Part shown: positions 9,184-18,336 of the stretch, piece by piece | Position numbering within the stretch: position 1 is the first letter of the stretch | How the letters are laid out: each line of letters opens with the position of its first letter | Assembly (NCBI RefSeq): GCF_024448985.1 | Contig: NZ_JAMOII010000002.1 | Coordinates: 372,001 to 436,000 of the forward strand | From: Stutzerimonas stutzeri | GTDB lineage: Bacteria > Pseudomonadota > Gammaproteobacteria > Pseudomonadales > Pseudomonadaceae | DNA: 64,000 nt | Reading direction: 5' to 3' | Notes under the pieces: generated by a model | Seen by the model: the letters and a program-made list of their open reading frames with translations, nothing else | What the model was told of the DNA's origin: nothing | The model's database searches: none | Program-made: the position numbers and the translations under genes

Positions 9184-10893
9184 ATGAGTCAGACACTGCT
9201 GTCCATACTGGCCTTCGTGCCGCTGGTGCTGGCGGGGGTACTGCTGATCGGCTTTCGCTGGCCAGCCAAGTACGCAATGCCGCTGGTTTTCGTGCTCACT
9301 GCGTTGATCGGCCTGCTGGCCTGGGACATGACCTTCAATCGGGTCCTGGCCTCCACGCTGCAAGGGCTGATCCTCACCGCCGCGATCCTCTGGATCATCT
9401 TCGGCGCCATCCTTCTCCTCAACACCCTCAAGCATTCCGGTGGCATCGCTGCGATTCGCCGGGGATTTTCCAACATCAGTCCTGACCGGCGTGTACAGGC
9501 GCTGATCGTGGCCTGGCTGTTTGGTTGCTTCATCGAAGGTGCGTCGGGCTTCGGCACACCGGCCGCAGTGGCCGCGCCGCTGATGGTTGCGCTGGGCTTC
9601 CCGGCACTGGCCGCCGTGGTCATGGGGATGATGGTTCAATCCACGCCGGTATCCTTCGGCGCTGTCGGTACACCGATCATTGTCGGGGTCGGCGGCGGCC
9701 TCGATCAGACGGGTATCGGTGCTCAACTGGCGGCAGTGGGCAGCAACTGGGAGGTCTTCTTCCATCTGATCTTCTCGCGCGTCGCGATCATCCACGCGCT
9801 GTGCGGCATCCTGATGCCGCTGATCATGGTGTGCATCCTGACCCGCTATTTCGGGCGCAAAAAATCCTGGGCTGAAGGTCTGGCGATGGCGCCGTTCGCG
9901 ATCTTCACTGGCTTGGCGTTCGTCATTCCCTATGCCGCCGCTGGCGTCTTCCTCGGCCCGGAATTCCCCTCGATGATCGGCGCCCTGGTGGGTCTGGCCA
10001 TCGTTGTGCCGGCTGCCAAGGCTGGCTTCCTGCTGCCGAAGGAAACCTGGGACTTCGCCCCGGCCAGCGAGTGGCCTGCCGACTGGATGGGCAAGATCGA
10101 GATGAAGATCGAAGATGTGGCCGGCAAGACGCCCATCTCGGTACCTATGGCCTGGGCCCCGTACCTGCTGCTCGCCGCCTTCCTGGTGATCTCGCGAGTC
10201 TTCCCAGACGTCAAGGCGGCGCTGATGTCGGTCAGCTTCGGCTGGAAGGACATCCTTGGTGAAACCGGCGTGTCCGGCACCCTGGAACCGCTATTCCTGC
10301 CGGGTGGGATTCTCTGCATGGTGGTGCTGGTCACCTTCTTCCTACATCGGATGAAGGCCAGCGAACTAGGTGCGGCAATCAGCGAGTCGAGCAAGACGCT
10401 GCTTGGTGCCGGCTTCGTGCTGATCTTCACCATTCCCATGGTGCGAATCCTGATCAACTCCGGCGTCAACACCTCCGATCTGGTCTCCATGCCTGTGGCC
10501 ATGGCGCAGCTGGTGGCCAACAGCGTCGGCGACGTTTATCCCTTCTTCGCTCCTGCGGTGGGTGCGATCGGTGCCTTTATTGCTGGTTCCAACACAGTAT
10601 CGAACCTGATGTTGTCACAGTTCCAGTTCAACACCGCCGGCCTGCTGGGGCTGTCCGGCGCGCTGATGGTGGCGCTGCAATCGGTTGGCGCGGCGGCGGG
10701 CAATATGATCGCTATCCATAACGTGGTTGCGGCTTCGGCAACCGTGGGCCTGCTGGGGCGCGAAGGCGTGACCCTGCGCAAGACCATGCTGCCGACCCTG
10801 TATTACCTCATCCTGGCCGGCAGCATCGGCCTGATCGGGTTCTACGTCATGGGTATCACCGATCCACTGGCGGGAATCCCTAGCGCCAGCTAA
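9184..10893 (+). CDS. glcA: Glycolate/lactate permease GlcA (LctP family)
   Basis: Inner-membrane transporter of the lactate permease family that imports glycolate and L/D-lactate. The 569 residues are almost wholly hydrophobic with 12 or more predicted membrane segments, and contain the conserved [18 protein letters not shown] motif, [16 protein letters not shown], and [19 protein letters not shown]. The ATG at 9184 follows AAGGAACCCAACA; an upstream in-frame ATG at 9124 would add 20 hydrophilic residues and lacks a ribosome site. It lies beyond a terminator but in the same direction as glcDEFGB, and context favours glycolate as the main substrate. LldP is the alternative name if lactate is preferred; no lld dehydrogenase gene is adjacent. 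Confidence 0.9.
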   Translation: MSQTLLSILAFVPLVLAGVLLIGFRWPAKYAMPLVFVLTALIGLLAWDMTFNRVLASTLQGLILTAAILWIIFGAILLLNTLKHSGGIAAIRRGFSNISPDRRVQALIVAWLFGCFIEGASGFGTPAAVAAPLMVALGFPALAAVVMGMMVQSTPVSFGAVGTPIIVGVGGGLDQTGIGAQLAAVGSNWEVFFHLIFSRVAIIHALCGILMPLIMVCILTRYFGRKKSWAEGLAMAPFAIFTGLAFVIPYAAAGVFLGPEFPSMIGALVGLAIVVPAAKAGFLLPKETWDFAPASEWPADWMGKIEMKIEDVAGKTPISVPMAWAPYLLLAAFLVISRVFPDVKAALMSVSFGWKDILGETGVSGTLEPLFLPGGILCMVVLVTFFLHRMKASELGAAISESSKTLLGAGFVLIFTIPMVRILINSGVNTSDLVSMPVAMAQLVANSVGDVYPFFAPAVGAIGAFIAGSNTVSNLMLSQFQFNTAGLLGLSGALMVALQSVGAAAGNMIAIHNVVAASATVGLLGREGVTLRKTMLPTLYYLILAGSIGLIGFYVMGITDPLAGIPSAS

Positions 10894-10910
10894 AGGCATA
10901 CGTGAACCCG

Positions 10911-10940
10911 AACGGGCGGCTTAGGCCGCCCGTTTTGTAT
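10911..10940 (+). terminator. Intrinsic terminator after glcA
   Basis: Perfect 10-bp stem AACGGGCGGC / GCCGCCCGTT with a TTAG loop, followed by TTTGTAT. It closes the glycolate locus. Confidence 0.88.
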
Positions 10941-11051
10941 CGTGCTGAGATCCTTCTCCGGCCGGTGGTCTATCGACGGGACTCTAGGGTTTGGTGGATC
11001 GCAGCGTTCTGGTATAGCGTGCAGCGCAACCGAAAATGATCGAGGTGAACG

Positions 11052-11219
11052 ATGAGAAAGTGGCAATGCGTGGTATGCGGATTCATCTATGACGAAGCCG
11101 AAGGCTGGCCGGACGAAGGCATCGCCCCAGGTACCGCCTGGGAAGATGTGCCCGAAGACTGGCTGTGCCCCGACTGCGGCGTCGGCAAAATGGACTTCGA
11201 AATGATCGCGATCGGTTGA
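11052..11219 (+). CDS. rubA: Rubredoxin
   Basis: A 55-residue one-iron electron carrier. The four cysteine ligands are visible: Cys6 and Cys9 in [18 protein letters not shown] and Cys39 and Cys42 in [11 protein letters not shown], with the usual aromatic core residues. It passes electrons from the rubredoxin reductase encoded immediately downstream to an acceptor such as an alkane hydroxylase or an oxidative-stress enzyme; no alkB is in the window. P. aeruginosa has two rubredoxins at this place (rubA1, rubA2); only one is present here. The ribosome site is GAGGTGAAC. The stop is one base before the next start. Confidence 0.95.
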   Translation: MRKWQCVVCGFIYDEAEGWPDEGIAPGTAWEDVPEDWLCPDCGVGKMDFEMIAIG

Positions 11220-11220
11220 T

Positions 11221-12432
11221 ATGAACGAATCGAACAATATGGCTGCGTCGACCGCGCCACTGGTCATCATCGGCACTGGCCTGGCGGGCTACAACCTGGC
11301 CCGGGAGTATCGCAAGCACGACAGTGAGACGCCGGTTCTACTGATCACCGCCGATGACGGTCGGTCCTATTCCAAGCCAATGCTGTCCACCGGTTTTGCC
11401 ATGAACAAGGATGCCGATGCCCTTGGCATGATGAGCGCCGGGCAGATGGCCATCCAGCTCAACGCCGAGATCCGCACCCATACCCGGGTGACGCGCTTGG
11501 ATCCTGGCAATCGCCGCGTGTGGATCGGCAACGAGCCGGTGTCTTATCGTGATCTGGTGATCGCCTGGGGCGCGCAGACGATTCAGGTACCGGTTGCCGG
11601 CGACGCTCAGGATGCCATCTTCCCAATCAACGACCTGCTCGACTACGGCCGCTTCCGTGAAGCCGCCAGAGGCAAGCGGCGCGTATTGATCATCGGCGCC
11701 GGGTTGATCGGCTGCGAGTTTGCCAATGACTTGCTGCAGGGCGGCTATGAGGTGGAATTGGTCGCACCCTGCGAACAGATCATGCCGTCACTGCTGCCGA
11801 GGGACGTTGCGGGGGCCGTGCAGCGTGGGCTGGAATCGCTGGGTGCGCGCTTTCACCTTGGCCCGGTACTAGAGCGCCTGGACCGGAGTGGCGACGCCCT
11901 CGAAGCACGGCTGTCGGACGGCCAGCGGTTGAGCTGCGATTTGGTGGTGAGCGCCGTTGGCCTGCGCCCGCGCACTGAGCTCGCGGCGGCAGCAGGGCTC
12001 GAGGTCAATCGCGGTATTACCGTTGACCGGATGCTGCAGACCTCGGCCGAGCACGTCTACGCGCTGGGGGATTGCGCAGAGGTCGGTGGGCTCAATCTGC
12101 TGTACGTGATGCCCTTGATGAGTGGTGTGCGCGCGCTTGCACAAACGCTTTCCGGCAAGCCGACCTCGGTGGCTTACGGACCGATGCCGATCACGGTGAA
12201 AACGCCAGTTTGTCCTCTGGTGGTATCACCGCCGGCGGCTGGCAGCGACGGGCGTTGGAGCGTGGAAGGCGAGGGCAGCGACCTTAAGGCTCTATTCCGC
12301 GGCATCGATGGCAATCTGTTGGGTTACGCGCTGACCGGGGCGGCCGTGCGGGAGCGGCTGGACTTGAATAAGCAGCTGCCGCCGGTCTTGGCGGAAGTGC
12401 CTCAGCTTCTGTCGTTAAAGTCTTCTGAATGA
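11221..12432 (+). CDS. rubB: Rubredoxin-NAD(+) reductase
   Basis: FAD-dependent reductase that passes electrons from NADH to rubredoxin. The 403 residues have two dinucleotide-binding motifs ([17 protein letters not shown] near residue 14 and [17 protein letters not shown] near residue 158) and the FAD-binding [11 protein letters not shown] near residue 280, as in the AlkT/RubB class. It is cotranscribed with the rubredoxin gene (one-base gap). A second ATG seven codons in (11239) is possible. After it comes a 145-bp gap with no clear terminator. Confidence 0.93.
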   Translation: MNESNNMAASTAPLVIIGTGLAGYNLAREYRKHDSETPVLLITADDGRSYSKPMLSTGFAMNKDADALGMMSAGQMAIQLNAEIRTHTRVTRLDPGNRRVWIGNEPVSYRDLVIAWGAQTIQVPVAGDAQDAIFPINDLLDYGRFREAARGKRRVLIIGAGLIGCEFANDLLQGGYEVELVAPCEQIMPSLLPRDVAGAVQRGLESLGARFHLGPVLERLDRSGDALEARLSDGQRLSCDLVVSAVGLRPRTELAAAAGLEVNRGITVDRMLQTSAEHVYALGDCAEVGGLNLLYVMPLMSGVRALAQTLSGKPTSVAYGPMPITVKTPVCPLVVSPPAAGSDGRWSVEGEGSDLKALFRGIDGNLLGYALTGAAVRERLDLNKQLPPVLAEVPQLLSLKSSE

Positions 12433-12577
12433 CTCGGTAAAGCGCTGGCGGGGACTGGCGCGAGTGCTAGCAGCGTGCCATGCTCCCAGTGGCACTGCCG
12501 CAGCGTAGAGCTGTTGCAGTGCTCGGAACGCTGTTTGGAAACAGCGAATACAAAAACAAAAAAGTCAGAGGCTACCC

Positions 12578-12850
12578 ATGCGTAAACCGGAACTCGCTGC
12601 CGCTATCGCAGATAAAGCCGATCTCACCAAGGATCAGGCCAACCGTGTACTTAACGCCGTACTGGACGAAATCACCAACGCGCTCAACCGCAAGGACAGC
12701 GTCACCTTGGTTGGTTTCGGTACCTTTGTGCAGCGCCACCGAGGCGCCCGCACGGGCAAGAACCCGCAGACGGGCGAACCCGTCACCATCAGGGCCAGCA
12801 ATACCGTGGCGTTCAAGCCGGGAAAGATGCTGAAAGACGCGATCAACTGA
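12578..12850 (+). CDS. hupN: HU-family DNA-binding protein
   Basis: A 90-residue nucleoid protein with the HU/IHF fold: helical dimer part (MRKPELAAAIADKADLTKDQ) and the DNA-binding beta arms with GFGTFVQRHRGARTGKNPQT and the terminal AFKPGKMLKDAI. The arm tip keeps the RxGxNPxT pattern typical of HU (RTGKNPQTGE). The position after rubredoxin reductase matches the third HU paralogue of pseudomonads, called hupN in P. putida; the symbol rests on that synteny. The ribosome site is weak (AGAGGCTACCC). Confidence 0.88.
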   Translation: MRKPELAAAIADKADLTKDQANRVLNAVLDEITNALNRKDSVTLVGFGTFVQRHRGARTGKNPQTGEPVTIRASNTVAFKPGKMLKDAIN

Positions 12851-12985
12851 TACGCGCTGCCCGGGGCCCGAGCGGCTCCGGGTCAGCCTGACCGGCCGGT
12901 CCGCTCCGGACCTGCCTGTTCCCGCACTTCCGCTGCTCAGAGCAGCCGCTACAATGCGGCACCTTCGCTAACGGTCGGCAAATTC

Positions 12986-13372
12986 ATGAAATTTCGTTTT
13001 CTTCTCTGGATGCTGGGCCGCCTGATGGCCAAGGCCAGCCGCACCAATCCCGATTTCCAGCAGCAGCTGGGCGACAAGGACCTGACCTTCCAATTGCATA
13101 CCCTGGACGGCAAGGTTGCGCGGCATTACGTCGTCAAGAATCAGCGCGTCACCAGTCATGGCGGTCCCGCTGCCGAGCCGGCTTTCGCCATCGGCTTCAA
13201 GGACAGTACCTATGGCTTCGCCGCCATGAATGCCAAGAACAAACAGTTGGCCTTTATGCAGGGCATCCAGAACAAGGACATCCAAATTCAGGGCAACCCG
13301 GCGCTGGTGATGTGGTTTCAGGGGCTGACCAAGTACCTCAAGCCGAAGAAGAAGAAACCGGAAGCCGTTTGA
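12986..13372 (+). CDS. Conserved SCP2-like small protein
   Basis: A 128-residue protein that follows the HU gene in pseudomonads generally. It begins with a short hydrophobic amphipathic stretch (MKFRFLLWMLGRLMAKA), then a compact alpha/beta region with FAIGFKDSTYGFAAM and an aromatic NPALVMWFQGLTKYL segment, and ends in a lysine cluster (KPKKKKPEAV). The middle resembles the sterol-carrier-protein-2 fold by its strand/helix pattern, but this is a weak resemblance; no enzymatic residues are recognisable. No partner gene is evident. Function unknown. Confidence 0.75.
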   Translation: MKFRFLLWMLGRLMAKASRTNPDFQQQLGDKDLTFQLHTLDGKVARHYVVKNQRVTSHGGPAAEPAFAIGFKDSTYGFAAMNAKNKQLAFMQGIQNKDIQIQGNPALVMWFQGLTKYLKPKKKKPEAV

Positions 13373-13530
13373 TGGTCGAGGGGTGCGCCTGCCGTTCTGT
13401 GCGGGAATAGCGGGACGTTGAGCTTTGAGATGAGGCGCAACCGTGCAGGCTTTGTAAGCAAGCCAGCCCTCGTCTGGTTCGAGACTCACTTTTAAATTCC
13501 TGTCGGGAACATCAGCTATATGACGAGCCT

Positions 13531-14193
13531 CTACCAGCTTCCGTACGGGATGCCGTACTTGTCGATATAGCGCTGAGATTTCTCGTTGATCTTGTAGGCG
13601 TAGCGGCCATCTGTCTGGCCTTGAGAAGGGCCTAGTGGTTCTACTTCAGCTTGTGCGCGAGAAATCTTCACCGCATGGCCACAGCTGTTTACTACCCAAG
13701 CTTGGACTATTCCGCCCGGAGCCAATCCAAGGTAAACCGAGGCCATATAGCGCGCGCTCCGCTCAGGTGTTTCTGGGCAACGGCGGTTTACAGATGTATG
13801 CATGATTTCTCTGGCCGCTTCAGGAATTTCCACCCAGGCCCGGTAGGTCTGTGGCTCCACTATCGATTGCCAGCGCACAAAGATCCGTTTTGGCAGATCC
13901 GAGCCGACAACCCCTCTTGTATTTCCACCTACCCCATCGATCCAGCCTCTGGCCGTTTCGGTTGCATATCCCGGGTTTCCGTTGCCAATAACCCCACCGC
14001 TGCCGTGATCGAAAGATTGGCCACCAATGTCTTCGACTACGCTCGACTCGACCCAGCCGGTCATGTAGTTGGGCCCGATAAACTCAAGGCTCCACCAGCG
14101 GGCCTTCGGATCGCTCTCCGCCGACAATGGATCTGCGGTTTGGCATCCGTATAAGAGCAGCGCGCCCAGTAAGGCGATAGAAGGCTTTATCAA
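13531..14193 (-). CDS. DUF2931-type lipoprotein, candidate immunity protein
   Basis: A 220-residue lipoprotein: signal peptide MIKPSIALLGALLLYG followed by Cys17 in a LLYGC lipobox, then a soluble domain with a WWSLEF start, a long polar region and a C-terminal RYIDKYGIPYGSW. Lipoproteins of this DUF2931 type are commonly encoded next to DUF2235/Tle1 phospholipase effectors and are regarded as periplasmic immunity proteins. Here its ATG overlaps the stop of the DUF2235 gene by four bases (ATGA), so the two are translated together, as effector and immunity genes usually are. The role is inferred; the lipobox and the overlap are direct observations. Codon usage is less GC-rich than in the neighbours. 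Confidence 0.8.
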   Translation of the reverse strand: MIKPSIALLGALLLYGCQTADPLSAESDPKARWWSLEFIGPNYMTGWVESSVVEDIGGQSFDHGSGGVIGNGNPGYATETARGWIDGVGGNTRGVVGSDLPKRIFVRWQSIVEPQTYRAWVEIPEAAREIMHTSVNRRCPETPERSARYMASVYLGLAPGGIVQAWVVNSCGHAVKISRAQAEVEPLGPSQGQTDGRYAYKINEKSQRYIDKYGIPYGSW

Positions 14194-15740
14194 AATAATT
14201 TCCAGTCGGGTACGTGGGGGTGTTGCTGCCGAATCCCGTCAGGGCTTGGGGCATTGATATATATGAGGTCTAAACCGTTGGCAGATCGCGCTTTAAGCGG
14301 GTTGTTCCAATGTGCCGAGACATGAATGTAGTGACGCTTCAGCAATTCTTCTTCGGCGATGGAAGTGCTGTAGTCGCCTCTGGCAAAACGGTTGCACAGA
14401 GATTCGAGCTCCGCAGGAATTAGATATTGCGGCTCGTCAGGAATGTTTTCGAACCGTACACCCTTCCGCTTGGCCAATTCATACATAACGCGTAAATACA
14501 CTCGCGACAGCTCGCCCCTGACCCGCCGCCTTAGCTGTAGTCCGGCATAAACCCGCTGTTGTCGGGGCGCCAGGCGATCTTGCGAATCCACAGGCAGCAA
14601 TCGAGGCGTCGGAGTAACGATCTCTAGCATGGAGGCCGGCCAGCCTTCGTCAACCAAGCGGGCCTTGGCTTGCGAAGCGTCCCGGTAGATGGAAGTCGTC
14701 TTCACGTCAACGCCCACGCTTACCGTTAACGCCTGCATAGGGGTGACCAGCACGCATTCTTCGGCCTCGCTGAGATAGCCTCCGCCAATGTCAGAGTGCG
14801 CCCCTGGCAGCGTAATCTCGGTGTGGTCTGGCTTCACTCGGCTCAGGGGGAAGTTGGCGCGAACCTCATCGCGGGCTGCCAGTTGAACCACATCAGTGAA
14901 ATATTTTCGAGGCAGGTGCAGCTTTACCCACGGGGCGATCGAGCTGCTGACATTACCCATATTTGCAAGGCCTGCTACCGCAGCGACGGTATCGAACAGT
15001 CCGATGAAGCCCACAGTAATGTCGCGCTGGTAGCGGCCGTTGAACGTAGTGCTGAAAGCTTCGCTATTTGCTTGCAGTGCAACTCCCAAAGCCCCTTCCG
15101 GGCCTCGAACAATTTCATTGGCAAAGTGCCGGGCCGCGGCCGCGCCTCGACTGAAACCGAAACTGTCAAAAGTCAGCGAGTTGATTTCGCAGTTCGGGTT
15201 TTCTTTGAAGACGCCATCGATCAGATCGGTGATACGGTCAAAGGCCTGCTGTACGCGCCCGGCGACGCCCGTGCTGCCTCGGCCTGCGCCCAAGCCCACA
15301 ACGCTGTCATCCATCCCGGCCGTAGTGCCGATGCCATCGATGTACAACTTACGAAAAGCCCTTCTTTGAGGTCCGGAACCTTCCAGCGATGGAGGGGCTG
15401 AGTACAGCTCGCTGAGCTTCTTGATGTTAGTTATGTCATTTCCATAACTACTATCCGGTTCAGCCATATACGGCTTGCAGCTGGCGTCCAGGTCTTCCGG
15501 CTGAACCGGGTGGTGCGCTCCGCAGGCCAGGCCTAGCGCGGTGTTATTGGCGTTGTTGCCCGTGCCATCGAAAAACACACCGATGCGAAGCGCAAGTTTG
15601 ACCTTCTCGGCGGGTTTGGCAGGCTGCCTGGAGTAACGTTCGTATTCAGCCCAGCGTTCGGCATGGATGTCGGTCGGCTCGACCTCCCTGAGTTCGGCTT
15701 CCCGCTTGGCTTTGGGAATATTGGGTACGTAACCGCTCAT
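14190..15740 (-). CDS. DUF2235 / Tle1-like lipase, candidate type VI secretion effector
   Basis: A 516-residue alpha/beta hydrolase of the DUF2235 family. Near residue 53 it has the family opening GVFFDGTGNN. The nucleophile elbow is GFSRG with Ser197; other conserved motifs are FIGLFDTVA (Asp250) and GAHSDIGGGY (His315, Asp317), which supply the probable catalytic acid and base. The Tle1 family are phospholipases injected by type VI secretion systems into rival cells. No signal peptide is present, as expected for such cargo. The frame is open to 15911, but the ATG at 15740 (GGTAGAAG upstream) gives the natural start. No vgrG, PAAR or tss gene is in the window, so delivery would depend on genes elsewhere. 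It could also be an orphan hydrolase. Confidence 0.82.
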   Translation of the reverse strand: MSGYVPNIPKAKREAELREVEPTDIHAERWAEYERYSRQPAKPAEKVKLALRIGVFFDGTGNNANNTALGLACGAHHPVQPEDLDASCKPYMAEPDSSYGNDITNIKKLSELYSAPPSLEGSGPQRRAFRKLYIDGIGTTAGMDDSVVGLGAGRGSTGVAGRVQQAFDRITDLIDGVFKENPNCEINSLTFDSFGFSRGAAAARHFANEIVRGPEGALGVALQANSEAFSTTFNGRYQRDITVGFIGLFDTVAAVAGLANMGNVSSSIAPWVKLHLPRKYFTDVVQLAARDEVRANFPLSRVKPDHTEITLPGAHSDIGGGYLSEAEECVLVTPMQALTVSVGVDVKTTSIYRDASQAKARLVDEGWPASMLEIVTPTPRLLPVDSQDRLAPRQQRVYAGLQLRRRVRGELSRVYLRVMYELAKRKGVRFENIPDEPQYLIPAELESLCNRFARGDYSTSIAEEELLKRHYIHVSAHWNNPLKARSANGLDLIYINAPSPDGIRQQHPHVPDWKLF

Positions 15741-15938
15741 TCTTCTACCTGTCCTTGGTTGAAATGCTGCTGCGCCGCGTGCACGGCCGTTGGACTGCAT
15801 CCATGTATGCAACGGCGTGGTGGTAGTAAGGGACAGAGCGGTAGACGTTTCAAGCGCACCGTTCACAAAGCGAAGGACCGGCGTCGTGGTTACGAGTACA
15901 AGGCGGCACATCGACTAGCGAGACGGCACCGTGCAGGC

Positions 15939-16844
15939 CTACGCCTGCTGCGCCATCCAAGCCCGCGCTTCGTTCAGTAGCCAGTCACGAAAAGCGTTCA
16001 GAGCAGCCGATTCCACGCGTCGCTCGGGAATCATCAGGTGATAGGCCTGATCCTCGCGACGGAACGAGTGCGGGTGTGCGATGACCAGGCGTCCTTCGGC
16101 AAGCTCGCGCTGAATCAGAAATGGCGGAATAAGCGCCACGCCCATCTGATGCTCGGCGGCCTGCGCCAGCATCGAGAACAGCTCCAGGCGGGGGCCGGTC
16201 ATGTCGCGGGCGACCTTCATTCCCAGCGAATCGAACCACTGCCGCCAGGCGTAGGGACGGGTGGTTTGTTGCAACAACGGCATCTCGGCAATGGCCTGAA
16301 CACTCAGCTGACCGGTGCTACCGAGCAAGACAGGACTGCAGACGGGCAGGGAGCGCTCCGGCATCAACGGGTAGGCGACGGTGCCAGACCAATCGCCATC
16401 GCCGAAATAGATCGCTGCATCGAAATCCGTGTCGGCGAATAGAAAGGGGCGGGTACGGTTGGTCAGGTTGACCGTAATTTCCGGATGCAGCGCCTGGAAC
16501 TGCTGCAGCCGCGGCAGCAGCCACTGCGTGCCGAACGTCGGTACCAATGCCAGCTCGATGGTCTGCGCGCCCTGTTGACCCATCACCGACAACGTATCTC
16601 GTTCTACCGCATCGAGCTGAGTAGCAATACGACGTGCATAGGATTGTCCGGCCTCGGTCAGCTTCACGCCGCGGCGCGAGCGGCGGAACAGCTCAAGTCC
16701 AAGGAATTCCTCCAGCCCGCCGATTTGTCGGCAAATGGCGCTTTGAGTCAGCGCCAGTTCTTCGGCTGCGCGAGTAAAACTTTGGTGACGGGCTGCCGCT
16801 TCGAAGGCAACAAGCGCGGCTGTGCTGGGAATCTTGCGGCGCAT
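15939..16844 (-). CDS. gcdR: LysR-family regulator of glutarate catabolism, GcdR
   Basis: A 301-residue LysR regulator. The N-terminal helix-turn-helix covers about residues 5-65 (FEAAARHQSFTRAAEELALT; SAICRQIGGLEEFLGLELFR), followed by a linker helix and the periplasmic-binding-like effector domain. It is divergent from gcdH with 184 bp between the starts, the classic LysR arrangement. In P. putida and P. aeruginosa the orthologous GcdR activates gcdH in response to glutarate; the same is inferred. An alternative would be a general GcvA-like regulator, to which its first 30 residues are similar (IPSTAALVAFEAAARHQSFT). Confidence 0.88.
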   Translation of the reverse strand: MRRKIPSTAALVAFEAAARHQSFTRAAEELALTQSAICRQIGGLEEFLGLELFRRSRRGVKLTEAGQSYARRIATQLDAVERDTLSVMGQQGAQTIELALVPTFGTQWLLPRLQQFQALHPEITVNLTNRTRPFLFADTDFDAAIYFGDGDWSGTVAYPLMPERSLPVCSPVLLGSTGQLSVQAIAEMPLLQQTTRPYAWRQWFDSLGMKVARDMTGPRLELFSMLAQAAEHQMGVALIPPFLIQRELAEGRLVIAHPHSFRREDQAYHLMIPERRVESAALNAFRDWLLNEARAWMAQQA

Positions 16845-17028
16845 TTATGCGGCTGCCTCACTAATAATCGGGAAATCAGGTGTACTAGCATAAGTCGGAA
16901 TTACAAAAGCGCACAGGTGATTGCAAATTACTCGTTTGCTGCTTACCGATTCTGCTTCTAGGATCAATCCATACGAAATGCTGTGCCGGGCCCCGCCCGG
17001 TTAACTGTCTACGACTAGAGGACCATCC

Positions 17029-18210
17029 ATGGCCGGCAAAGCAAGCTTCAATTGGATCGACCCCCTGCTGCTCGATCAGCAACTCACCGATGAAGAACGC
17101 ATGGTGCGCGACAGTGCGCAGCAGTTTGCGGACGACAAGCTGGCGCCACGTGTGCTCGAAGCCTTCCGCCACGAGCGCACCGACGCAGCGATCTTTCGTG
17201 AGATGGGCGACACCGGCCTGCTCGGCGCGACCATTCCTGAAGCGTACGGCGGAAGCGGGCTGAATTATGTCTGCTACGGCCTGATCGCCCGCGAAGTCGA
17301 ACGTATTGATTCGGGCTACCGCTCGATGATGAGCGTGCAGTCCTCGTTGGTGATGGTGCCGATCAACGAATTCGGCAACGAAGAAACCAAGCAGAAGTAT
17401 CTGCCCAAGCTGGCCAGCGGCGAATTTATCGGTTGCTTCGGCCTGACCGAGCCCAACCACGGGTCCGACCCGGGCTCCATGGTCACTCGCGCCAAAAAGG
17501 TCGACGGTGGCTATCGCCTCTCCGGCGCCAAGATGTGGATCACCAACAGCCCGATCGCCGATGTGTTCGTGGTCTGGGCCAAGGATGACGAAGGCGCCAT
17601 TCGCGGCTTCGTGCTGGAGAAAGGCTGGGAAGGCCTGTCTGCCCCCGCGATTCATGGCAAGGTCGGCCTGCGCGCCTCGATCACCGGTGAGATCGTCATG
17701 GACAACGTCTTCTGCCCAGAGGAGAACGCGTTCCCTGATGTGCGCGGCCTGCGCGGTCCGTTCACGTGCCTGGATTCGGCTCGTTATGGCATTAGCTGGG
17801 GTGCCCTGGGCGCCGCCGAGTTCTGCTGGCACACCGCGCGTCAGTACACCTTGGACCGTCAGCAGTTCGGCCGTCCGCTGGCTGCGAACCAGCTGATCCA
17901 GAAGAAGCTGGCCGACATGCAGACCGAGATTACGCTTGCCCTGCAAGGCTGCCTGCGCCTCGGTCGAATGAAGGACGAAGGCACTGCCGCGGTCGAAATT
18001 ACCTCGATCATGAAGCGCAACAGCTGCGGCAAGGCCCTGGACGTGGCGCGCCTGGCCCGCGACATGCTCGGTGGGAATGGCATCAGCGACGAGTTTGGTG
18101 TGGCGCGGCATCTGGTCAACCTCGAAGTGGTTAACACCTATGAGGGCACCCATGACGTACACGCGCTAATCCTTGGCCGTGCCCAGACGGGTATCCAGGC
18201 CTTTTTCTAG
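17029..18210 (+). CDS. gcdH: Glutaryl-CoA dehydrogenase
   Basis: FAD enzyme of the acyl-CoA dehydrogenase family that oxidises and decarboxylates glutaryl-CoA to crotonyl-CoA in lysine, tryptophan and glutarate catabolism. The 393 residues begin with the GcdH-specific [19 protein letters not shown]. Substrate and flavin motifs [16 protein letters not shown] and [20 protein letters not shown] are present, as is the catalytic glutamate in [19 protein letters not shown]. The ATG at 17029 is preceded by AGAGGACCATCC. It is divergent from gcdR and followed by the CoA-transferase gene across a REP-like element. Confidence 0.96.
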   Translation: MAGKASFNWIDPLLLDQQLTDEERMVRDSAQQFADDKLAPRVLEAFRHERTDAAIFREMGDTGLLGATIPEAYGGSGLNYVCYGLIAREVERIDSGYRSMMSVQSSLVMVPINEFGNEETKQKYLPKLASGEFIGCFGLTEPNHGSDPGSMVTRAKKVDGGYRLSGAKMWITNSPIADVFVVWAKDDEGAIRGFVLEKGWEGLSAPAIHGKVGLRASITGEIVMDNVFCPEENAFPDVRGLRGPFTCLDSARYGISWGALGAAEFCWHTARQYTLDRQQFGRPLAANQLIQKKLADMQTEITLALQGCLRLGRMKDEGTAAVEITSIMKRNSCGKALDVARLARDMLGGNGISDEFGVARHLVNLEVVNTYEGTHDVHALILGRAQTGIQAFF

Positions 18211-18218
18211 GTCCTGTC

Positions 18219-18307
18219 CGTAGGGTGGATGACGCTTCTTTCATCCACCTTCACCCCCGCGTGGTGGATGGATAAAGCGCCAGCTACGTGCCCCGATCCG
18301 CCCTACG
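18219..18307. repeat. REP-like imperfect palindrome between gcdH and the CoA-transferase gene
   Basis: The outer arms CGTAGGGTGGAT (18219-18230) and ATCCGCCCTACG (18296-18307) are complementary at 11 of 12 positions. Inside is a perfect hairpin GGTGGATGA (18225-18233) / TCATCCACC (18241-18249), with a further GGTGGATGGAT copy at 18263. This nested layout resembles the extragenic palindromes of P. stutzeri-group genomes. It may attenuate transcription or protect the gcdH message. Confidence 0.75.
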
Positions 18308-18336
18308 TTCACTAGATTTTTCGAGATCTCGACCCT

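Noticed and set aside
12480-12833. A 117-codon plus-strand frame overlapping the HU gene
   Set aside because: It overlaps an unmistakable HU protein in another frame and has no domain or ribosome site of its own.
15741-15911. A 57-residue N-terminal extension of the DUF2235 protein
   Set aside because: The extension has no ribosome site and its low-complexity threonine-rich sequence does not resemble the family; the ATG at 15740 is better.
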